Assembly (NCBI GenBank): GCA_023301335.1
Contig: JALZVA010000165.1
Coordinates: 1-13,040 of the forward strand
Reading direction: 5' to 3'
Length of the DNA stretch: 13,040 nucleotides
DNA from: Akkermansiaceae bacterium
GTDB taxonomy: Bacteria > Verrucomicrobiota > Verrucomicrobiia > Verrucomicrobiales > Akkermansiaceae
Shown here: piece after piece, positions 7,973-13,040 of the stretch
Layout: each line of letters opens with the position of its first letter
Numbering within the stretch: the first letter of the stretch is position 1
Notes under the pieces: generated by a model
Databases searched by the model: none
Seen by the model: only the letters and a program-made list of their open reading frames with translations
Told to the model about the DNA's origin: nothing
Translations under genes and position numbers: made by a program

Positions 7973-8007
7973 ATGATATGGCTAGAAAAAAAGAAGTCAA
8001 TTTCTAG
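7973..8007 (-). promoter_or_regulatory. Candidate promoter and operator-like inverted repeat for the pqi operon
   Basis: Read on the minus strand, TTGACT (8000-7995) and TATCAT (7978-7973) are separated by 16 nt. They match the sigma70 -35 and -10 consensus at 5/6 and 5/6. Transcription would start near 7966, giving a leader of about 80 nt before the first pqiA gene. The -35 box lies inside a perfect 7-bp inverted repeat, CTAGAAA (7982-7988) and TTTCTAG (8001-8007). A repressor or activator could bind there. The sequences are seen directly; promoter activity and an operator role are inferred. Confidence 0.4.
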
Positions 8008-8081
8008 TTCGACTCCACCCACATCCGACCTTTCCCAGAAAATAACCAGGCCACACGGCACAGGCAAAGCCAAAAACCATG

Positions 8082-9317
8082 CTACATCGATTGCAACACA
8101 CGCCAAACCTTGGCCAATAGCCGTTGACTCACAATCTGTTTAAAGATTTCCCTTCCTCGAGAATGGTTTTCCACCCACACCTCTGTCGCCTTCCCCTTAA
8201 GAGCAATCGCCATCCACACCGTGCCAACAGGCTTTTCTTCCGTCCCACCCGTAGGCCCAGCAATCCCAGTCACCGAAAGGGCAATCGTCGCTCCACTCCG
8301 AGCCAAAGCACCTTCGGCCATCTCCACAGCCACCTGCTGACTCACCGCTCCATGCTCAGCTAAGCTTCCCTCACTGACTCCCAGTAGCTCACACTTCGCT
8401 GTATCCGCATAGGTAACGAAACCATACGCAAACACTGCTGAAGACCCTGAAACATCGGTCAGACGTGAGGCTATCGCACCTCCCGTACAGCTCTCCGCCG
8501 TGCTAACCATCTGTTTTTTTTCTGCCAATAAGCGCACCACCACTTGCTCTAACGAGCTTCCATCCTCTGTATAGCACTGCGTCGCAAATTTTTCTAAGAC
8601 CAACTCACGTGCCCGTCTAATAGACGCTTCTGAACCAATCAATCTAAGGTCAATATCACTTGGTCGAGCGCAGTAACCCACCTCTAAATCTTGATCCTCT
8701 CCAAGACGCGCATCCAGCACCTCATGAAAATCACTCTCACCCACGCCAATGAAAGACATCACATGCATCTTCGGAAGCTCTAAGCTATCGTTGGATAAAG
8801 CCTTCAACCTCGGCACCACTTCCTCAAAAAACATAGGCTTCAGCTCAAACGGAGGCCCTGGCAGTAAAAACACTGCACATTCATAACTTCCTAACCTCGG
8901 AGGGATATACACCCCAGGAGCCGTCCCCTTAGCATTCGGCAGCACATCCGCTCCACAAGGAGCAAAAGCTTGCTTCAAATTACACGCCGCCATCGTCTTC
9001 CCCCTCGAAGAGAAAAATTCCTTAATCGTCCGCGTCGCAAATTCATCCTCTATCAATTCTAACTGCAGCGCCTTTGCCACCTCTTCCCGTGTCAGATCGT
9101 CACTCGTCGGCCCCAGTCCCCCCGTCACGATCAGCACATCATTCTCCGTCAGCGCCCTGCCCAGCTCGGCACCAATCGCATCCCCATCGGAAACAGTCAC
9201 CTGCTTTTTGACTCTCAGCCCGATCTTTAACAGCTCTCCACCCATCCACGCTCCGTGCGTATTCAATGTCGTGCCTATCAGTAGCTCGTTCCCCGTATTA
9301 ATAATCTCTATATTCAC
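8082..9317 (-). CDS. cinA: CinA family protein (MoaB-like domain plus nicotinamide-nucleotide amidohydrolase domain)
   Basis: CinA joins an N-terminal molybdopterin-binding-like (COG1058, ADP-ribose pyrophosphatase-type) domain to a C-terminal PncC domain that deamidates NMN in pyridine-nucleotide salvage. Residues 1-170 show IEIINTGNELLIG and VTGGLGPTSDDLTRE, the family's nucleotide-site loop (GGLGPT at 66-71). The PncC half starts near 255 with VRLLAEKKQMVSTAESCTGG, the catalytic Ser/Thr-rich loop, and continues with VTGIAGPTGG and KPVGTVWMAI. I chose GTG at 9317 (411 residues). It gives the usual CinA N-terminus and follows a strong AAGGAGG at 9335-9329. The longer GTG start at 9347 (421 residues) would place that ribosome-binding site inside the gene. 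CinA lies upstream of the pqi operon on the same strand, with 196 bp between them. Confidence 0.94.
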   Translation of the reverse strand: MNIEIINTGNELLIGTTLNTHGAWMGGELLKIGLRVKKQVTVSDGDAIGAELGRALTENDVLIVTGGLGPTSDDLTREEVAKALQLELIEDEFATRTIKEFFSSRGKTMAACNLKQAFAPCGADVLPNAKGTAPGVYIPPRLGSYECAVFLLPGPPFELKPMFFEEVVPRLKALSNDSLELPKMHVMSFIGVGESDFHEVLDARLGEDQDLEVGYCARPSDIDLRLIGSEASIRRARELVLEKFATQCYTEDGSSLEQVVVRLLAEKKQMVSTAESCTGGAIASRLTDVSGSSAVFAYGFVTYADTAKCELLGVSEGSLAEHGAVSQQVAVEMAEGALARSGATIALSVTGIAGPTGGTEEKPVGTVWMAIALKGKATEVWVENHSRGREIFKQIVSQRLLAKVWRVLQSM

Positions 9318-9328
9318 TATACTTATAT

Positions 9329-9335
9329 CCTCCTT
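9329..9335 (-). promoter_or_regulatory. Shine-Dalgarno sequence of cinA (decides the start)
   Basis: AAGGAGG on the minus strand lies 11 nt before the GTG at 9317. It is the only consensus-like ribosome-binding site at a usable distance from a start codon that I see in the window. It argues for the 9317 start over the longer open frame from 9347. Confidence 0.6.
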
Positions 9336-9493
9336 GGCTTTGCTCACAGACCATAGTCACAGATCCTCAAAGCAAAAAATGAAAATCCCATTTTTCTCTA
9401 GTTTACACACCCTCACCGATCAAGACCCTCCCTTCCATGACATTTTACCACTGCTCGACTTGACATTTCTAGATGCAAAAGCATGCTCTACCC

Positions 9494-10039
9494 ATGAACT
9501 CAGAAATCATGCTTGCCAGAGAAGTCGACGCTATCCAAATCCCAAGTGGAGACGCCATGGTCCTTCCCGTGGGCACCCCAGTAGTCGTCACACAAACACT
9601 TGGAGGCACCTACACGGTCGCCACACAAGCAGGGCTTGCACGTATTTCCTCTAAAGATGCTGACGCACTCGGCATCACTCCAGAAGAACAAAAAAAAGAA
9701 ACTGAGGTCGCCAATGTCCTTAAAGACGCACCTTTAGAAGACCAAGTCTGGGCACAACTCGAAGCCGTTTACGATCCAGAAATCCCTGTCGACATCGTTA
9801 ACCTCGGCCTCGTTTACGACTGCATCATCGTAGAAGAAGAGGGTAAAAAAGTCGTGCAGATGAAGATGACACTCACCGCCCCAGGCTGCGGCATGGGCCC
9901 AGTCATCGCAGCAGATGCCCAAGCACGCATCATGAGTGTCGAAGGTATCGATGACGCTCACGTCGACCTCGTATGGGATCCCGTATGGAGTCAAGACATG
10001 ATCACCGAAGAGGGCAGAATGAAGCTCGGTATGGTTTAA
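9494..10039 (+). CDS. sufT: SufT, putative iron-sulfur cluster assembly factor (MIP18/DUF59 family)
   Basis: SufT-type proteins are auxiliary factors in maturing Fe-S proteins. The 181-residue protein (from ATG 9494) has the extra N-terminal SufT domain, with REVDAIQIPSGDAMVLPVGT and VTQTLGGTYTV (about residues 10-48). The MIP18/DUF59 domain comes second: YDPEIPVDIVNLGLVYD (D94 and after), MTLTAPGCGMGP with the conserved Cys at 132, and the ending VDLVWDPVWSQDMI. An in-frame ATG at 9473 would add seven residues (MQKHALP) that do not look like the family; neither start has a ribosome-binding site. In many genomes sufT sits within suf operons. Here it stands alone, divergent from cinA. Its stop codon lies within a strong hairpin. 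Confidence 0.92.
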   Translation: MNSEIMLAREVDAIQIPSGDAMVLPVGTPVVVTQTLGGTYTVATQAGLARISSKDADALGITPEEQKKETEVANVLKDAPLEDQVWAQLEAVYDPEIPVDIVNLGLVYDCIIVEEEGKKVVQMKMTLTAPGCGMGPVIAADAQARIMSVEGIDDAHVDLVWDPVWSQDMITEEGRMKLGMV

Positions 10040-10053
10040 GCATAAACCATACC
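10028..10053 (+). terminator. Perfect 11-bp hairpin over the sufT stop codon
   Basis: GGTATGGTTTA (10028-10038) and TAAACCATACC (10043-10053) form a perfect 11-bp stem with an AGCA loop. The sufT stop codon (10037-10039) lies at the top of the stem. It is followed by AAAAACC rather than a T run on the plus strand, so it is not a classical intrinsic terminator. It could end or stabilise the sufT mRNA. The structure is certain; its function is inferred. Confidence 0.5.
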
Positions 10054-10131
10054 AAAAACCTCTAGCTCCTCAGCACTACCGCTGAAATAGTATAGATCCC
10101 AGGCGGTCTATGACCCTCTTTTGATTCCACC

Positions 10132-10160
10132 TTGATTCTTCCTCAAGAGTCTATTAGAAT
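10132..10160 (+). promoter_or_regulatory. Candidate sigma70-type promoter of the protease gene
   Basis: TTGATT (10132-10137) and TAGAAT (10155-10160) are separated by exactly 17 nt, matching 4/6 and 5/6 of the consensus. The expected transcription start, 6-7 nt after the -10 box, falls on or next to the ATG at 10166. The mRNA would then have little or no leader. A second TTGATT lies at 10121-10126. Confidence 0.45.
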
Positions 10161-10165
10161 CACGT

Positions 10166-11140
10166 ATGATAAAATCGCTAGCTTGTCTTTTACTCTTCAC
10201 GGGCTTTTCCCATGCGGCAAGTATTGCCAATTTTTCTTTAGAAACAAATGATCGGTTCACTGCACATGCAGATTTCATCGGCAATGGATTCGATTGGTCT
10301 GGAGTTGGGCGGGTGACATCATCTACGGGGACAAATCGATGGGCTACCCTCATTGGCGACAATTACTTTCTCACCGCCGCCCACTTTAGCCCAACTCCAG
10401 GCAGCGCAATTTCCTTTGTGAGTAATGATCTTAGCCAAACATTTTCCTACACCGTCGGCGGCCTGATCCCCGTCTTTGGAGATCTACGACTCGGTTACTT
10501 CACCAGCAATGCAGATAGCTCTCTAACAAGATATAGCTACGGCACCACTCCTGCTGATTCCATCGCTGAGACAGGCTTGGCGGGTCAAACACTATTCTCT
10601 GTCGCCAACGGCTCCTCATCTGCAGGCACGGTATTCAACCAAGCAATTTCCACAAACCAAGTAGAATCATTTATTGAAGGCGGCACCGCAACCTTCACTG
10701 CACCAGGCCCAGAAAGTATAACCCTCGCAGACGAAAATCAAAACCCTGTGCCTGTAGGCTTCGATAACTTGATCCTATTTCAAAATGAGGCTGGTGATAC
10801 TAGTAATACATTTGAGACGCATGAATTTTTCTTACAGAGTGGAGACTCCGGCTCCCCCCTATTCTCTACTACAGTAAATAACGAGCTGATTCTACAAGGT
10901 ATCGCATACGCCATCTTCAACGATGTCCCAGGTAACTTTGTCGACCCCGATACTACCCCGGATTCTGATCCTAATAGTGACCTAGAAACTAGAAACGCAT
11001 CTCTCTATTCTTACACCGGATCATATGCCAATGAGATATCAAATGCCATCTCAATGGTCCCTACCGTTCCAGAAGCAAGCACAGCTATCCTGAGCCTCCT
11101 TGGCCTCACTAGTCTACTCACCTACAGAAATAGAGCCTAG
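10166..11140 (+). CDS. Secreted trypsin-like serine protease with PEP-CTERM-like C-terminal anchor
   Basis: This 324-residue protein has a signal peptide (residues 1-17, cleavage probably after SHA) and a chymotrypsin-type fold. Its likely triad is H73 in LTAAH, D106 in FGDLRLGYF and S228 in GDSGSP. H73 and S228 sit in textbook motifs; the Asp is my best candidate. The C-terminal 24 residues are a PEP-CTERM-like sorting signal: VPEAS at 301-305, a hydrophobic helix (AILSLLGLTSLLTY) and a short basic end (RNRA). The usual VPEP is altered to VPEA. Such tails are processed by exosortase and lead to surface attachment or release. A Thr/Asp/Pro-rich stretch (DPDTTPDSDPNSD) lies near residue 260. 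Transcription is probably from the promoter at 10132-10160. Confidence 0.85.
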   Translation: MIKSLACLLLFTGFSHAASIANFSLETNDRFTAHADFIGNGFDWSGVGRVTSSTGTNRWATLIGDNYFLTAAHFSPTPGSAISFVSNDLSQTFSYTVGGLIPVFGDLRLGYFTSNADSSLTRYSYGTTPADSIAETGLAGQTLFSVANGSSSAGTVFNQAISTNQVESFIEGGTATFTAPGPESITLADENQNPVPVGFDNLILFQNEAGDTSNTFETHEFFLQSGDSGSPLFSTTVNNELILQGIAYAIFNDVPGNFVDPDTTPDSDPNSDLETRNASLYSYTGSYANEISNAISMVPTVPEASTAILSLLGLTSLLTYRNRA

Positions 11141-11269
11141 AAATCGCTCATCCAAAAAAGTAATCACTTCCCTCTCTCTCCATTTAAGTCGGGAACAATA
11201 GTGGATTACCTTATCGCAGCGTCTTGTTGAGTTTGCATTATTATCTCGTCATGTTTGCCTAGCAGAATG

Positions 11270-11330
11270 CCCCTGTTTGAAAGTTTTATTGGGAATGTTG
11301 AAAACAGGGGGAGGTCAACCGAGTATATAT
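11270..11330 (+). promoter_or_regulatory. Inverted repeat and TATATATA box before the FAD oxidoreductase gene
   Basis: CCCCTGTTT (11270-11278) and AAACAGGGG (11302-11310) form a perfect 9-bp inverted repeat with a 23-nt spacer. A TTGAAA (11298-11303) overlaps its right arm. A TATATATA-like run at 11324-11330 ends a few bases before the ATG at 11335. A GGGGGAGG (11307-11314) is too far (20 nt) from the ATG to serve as a standard ribosome-binding site. This may be a regulated promoter, but the TTGAAA-TATATA spacing of about 20 nt is longer than ideal. Confidence 0.3.
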
Positions 11331-11334
11331 ACCA

Positions 11335-12723
11335 ATGATCAGGCGTGAGACGGGACTTAGTAGAAGGAGTATGATGAAGTGGACAGGTTTAGCGAGTGCT
11401 GGACTGGTGACTTCTTCGTGGGGTAAGACAGGTGAGTCACTTTTCCTTCATGAAGGTGGGGATGAATTTGAAGATCTAAGGCAGCTGTTCAATTCTGATT
11501 TATCTCGCAAACCGGCTATGATAGCGGCATGTCAGGACGAAGTAGATGTGCAGCTCGCTGTGGCGAAGGCGATAAAACTGAAGTTACCGATTTCCGTGAA
11601 GTCGGGGGGACATTGTTTCATTGGGTCATCGGTTAATGATGGGTCAATGCTAGTAGATCTTTCTCAATACACAGGGATGAACTATGATAGAGGAAGTCAA
11701 AAGCTGGTTGCTCAGCCTGGGGTGAAGCTGGGTAAGATGTATGATAGATTACTTTCAGAGGGGAGGCTATTACCAGCGGGATCTTGCTCTGGGGTGGCTC
11801 TAGGCGGATTAACCTTAGGTGGAGGGTATGGTTTATTTGCTCGGCAATACGGGCTGACATGTGACCATTTGAGAAGGGTGAGAATGGTGAATGGAAAGGG
11901 TGAAATCGTAGATTCAGATGATGACGAGGACTTGCTTTGGGCATGTAGGGGAGGAGGAAATGGAAATTTCGGTGTGATTACATCAATGGAATTTGATACA
12001 CAAAAAGCTCCAGAAAAACTTGGTGCTCAGCGTTTCAAAACGAAGGGATTGAGTGAAAAAGGGATGGTGGAAGTAATAGAAAGTTGGTTTACCATCGCGG
12101 CGGAGCTTCCTGATCCTATATTCTCAGCTATGGTGCTGAATGGTAGCCAGGTGACGGTGCTTCTTACATCGAGCTACAGCACTTCAGGTCCAGCGTTTCA
12201 AAGAGCTGCTAAAAGGTTAAAGGATTTAGGCTTAGTTTCTAATGGAGCATTAAATACACCTATTGCAAAAGCGTTACGTCGCTATTACGGGCGGCCTAAG
12301 CCTCTACCCTTTTATAATGCTTCAGGAGGGTTTTATAAGGGGTATGAAAATTTAGAGGGGAAGACTGAAGAGATCGTAAGGAGGGTGCAGCAAAATCCAG
12401 GTCTTATTTTTCAGGTGAATACTTTAGGCGGAGCTATTTCTAGAGGGACCGATTCTGCGTATGCCCATCGAAAATTTCCATTTCTAGGTGAAATTCAGGC
12501 TTACTGGCGACGACCAGAAGATAAATTAGGTTTGGTGAACCAAGTTGATGCTATACAAAAAATCATCCAAGCTCAGGAGCACTATAGAAATTATCCAAGC
12601 TTAAAGATAGAGAACTATTCTACTGCTTATTATGGAGCGAAATTGTCTAGACTGCAGGAGATTAAGGCAAAATTTGATCCAGATAATATTTTTTGCCATG
12701 CTCAATCATTGGAGGGAAGATGA
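11335..12723 (+). CDS. Tat-exported FAD-binding oxidoreductase (PCMH/berberine-bridge type)
   Basis: This 462-residue flavin oxidase is of the BBE-like family, whose members oxidise sugars, alcohols or alkaloids with O2. The N-terminus has a twin-arginine signal (SRRSMMKW at 9-16) and a hydrophobic stretch up to about 29, so it should be exported folded. The FAD-binding PCMH domain spans about 55-225, with PISVKSGGHC (H93), AGSCSGVALGG (C151) and TLGGGYGLFARQYGL. H93 and C151 stand where bicovalently flavinylated enzymes attach FAD through His and Cys. The C-terminal BBE segment is YYGAKLSRLQEIKAKFDPDN, followed by IFCHAQSL. The substrate is unknown. The coding strand is strongly G-rich with many AGA/AGG and GGG/GGA codons, unlike its C-rich neighbours, which suggests recent arrival or inversion. 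Confidence 0.9.
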   Translation: MIRRETGLSRRSMMKWTGLASAGLVTSSWGKTGESLFLHEGGDEFEDLRQLFNSDLSRKPAMIAACQDEVDVQLAVAKAIKLKLPISVKSGGHCFIGSSVNDGSMLVDLSQYTGMNYDRGSQKLVAQPGVKLGKMYDRLLSEGRLLPAGSCSGVALGGLTLGGGYGLFARQYGLTCDHLRRVRMVNGKGEIVDSDDDEDLLWACRGGGNGNFGVITSMEFDTQKAPEKLGAQRFKTKGLSEKGMVEVIESWFTIAAELPDPIFSAMVLNGSQVTVLLTSSYSTSGPAFQRAAKRLKDLGLVSNGALNTPIAKALRRYYGRPKPLPFYNASGGFYKGYENLEGKTEEIVRRVQQNPGLIFQVNTLGGAISRGTDSAYAHRKFPFLGEIQAYWRRPEDKLGLVNQVDAIQKIIQAQEHYRNYPSLKIENYSTAYYGAKLSRLQEIKAKFDPDNIFCHAQSLEGR

Positions 12724-13040
12724 TCGATACATGGGTTGCTTCTGGGTGGGATTACACCACTCCCCAATGTTTATGACCCCAAGAAGTTTAAGAAACCCAT
12801 CTTGGACAATTTCTTCAGCTACCTCCCTGTGATGCACAATCCCGCAAACAAAACAGATTAAGGGTCGTTTCACCAGGGGACAGACCTACTATGAGGAAAT
12901 GACAATGCAGGCTATCGCCTCACCGCGCAGAACCTAGGCAATGGATTGACTCGTAACATCACTTATGGTAAAATCAATAACTTAAGCAGAAGCTTAGACG
13001 CAACTAAGAAAAATAGCACCGAGATTGACGAACTTAAGTG
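12724..13040 (+). pseudogene. Possible broken or mis-sequenced coding frame, unidentified, cut by the window end
   Basis: No intact gene covers this stretch. In the same frame as the oxidoreductase, directly after its stop, a protein-like run is readable (LLLGGITPLPNVYDPKKFKK, then PILDNFFSYLPVMHNPANK) up to TAA at 12859-12861. A second frame continues plausibly (QIKGRFTRGQTYYEE, about 12854-12898). The first frame then resumes (NDNAGYRLTAQNLGNGLTRN...) open to 13040. One extra A at AAAA 12850-12853 and one missing A at about 12896-12899 would explain the two shifts. No start codon is obvious at the 5' end. I do not recognise the family. It could be a decayed or truncated gene, or sequencing indels in a real one. 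The overlapping 66-residue frame at 12632-12832 looks like a shadow. Confidence 0.35.

Noticed and set aside
9374..9395. AAAAATG/CATTTTT inverted repeat between cinA and sufT as a terminator.
   Set aside because: Only 7 bp, almost all A-T, and placed between divergent gene starts where no terminator is expected.
9460..9488. TTGACA at 9460-9465 as the -35 box of a sufT promoter.
   Set aside because: No acceptable -10 box lies at 16-18 nt spacing (CATGCT, ATGCTC, TGCTCT). The -35 match alone is not enough.
9208..9654. 148-residue plus-strand frame spanning the cinA start and sufT start, including a possible short peptide from the ATG at 9379.
   Set aside because: It overlaps two well-supported genes in other frames, its composition is Ser/His/Pro-rich shadow-like, and there is no ribosome-binding site.
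11141..11334. Possible replication origin, since plus-strand composition changes from C-rich to G-rich here.
   Set aside because: The composition reverts to C-rich after about 12750, only one gene later, and I see no clear DnaA boxes (TTATCCACA-like) in the spacer. A single-gene insertion or inversion explains it better.
12632..12832. 66-residue frame overlapping the end of the oxidoreductase as a small gene.
   Set aside because: Its first half is out-of-frame oxidoreductase sequence, its second half is out of frame with the more protein-like reading, and it has no start signal.
12840..12900. Programmed ribosomal frameshifting at the A-rich site AACAAAACA.
   Set aside because: The needed shift is +1 followed soon by a -1 shift. 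Neither site has a known slippery motif with a downstream structure; simple indels are more likely.

Overview
The window reads as ordinary chromosomal DNA from a Gram-negative bacterium. Verrucomicrobiota (Rubritalea/Persicirhabdus-like) is my best guess. The grounds are a secreted protease with a PEP-CTERM-like tail (exosortase sorting), a stand-alone SufT, a Tat-exported FAD oxidoreductase, an outer-membrane lipid-transport (Pqi) operon, and genes mostly without Shine-Dalgarno sequences. The lineage is an inference from gene content, not a measured placement.

Layout. Positions 1-4125 (+ strand) hold the end of nusA, then infB, rbfA, a DUF3592 membrane protein and a PAP2-family membrane protein. 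This is the conserved nusA-infB-rbfA translation/transcription cluster with two membrane-protein genes in place of the usual followers. Positions 4143-7885 (- strand, convergent with the former) hold a Pqi intermembrane lipid-transport operon, read as pqiA N-half, pqiA C-half, pqiB, pqiC. Its inner-membrane PqiA component is split into two half-size genes that overlap by 11 bp. Upstream on the same strand is cinA (8082-9317). Divergent from cinA is sufT (9494-10039), followed by a secreted trypsin-like protease with a PEP-CTERM-like anchor (10166-11140) and a Tat-exported, probably bicovalent, FAD oxidoreductase (11335-12723). The last 317 bases contain a reading frame that looks coding but is broken by two compensating single-A indels.

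How the genes work together. NusA, IF2 and RbfA serve transcription elongation, translation initiation and 30S maturation. The Pqi proteins should form a trans-periplasmic lipid conduit: PqiA halves in the inner membrane, PqiB as the MCE needle, PqiC as the outer-membrane lipoprotein. CinA, SufT, the protease and the oxidoreductase look like independent single-gene units.

I did not find a clear new defence, mobile or CRISPR system. The points most worth following are: the G-rich/C-rich strand switch that delimits the FAD oxidoreductase gene, with the broken frame directly behind it; the competing hairpins between infB and rbfA; the split pqiA; and promoters placed so close to start codons that two genes may be transcribed without leaders.
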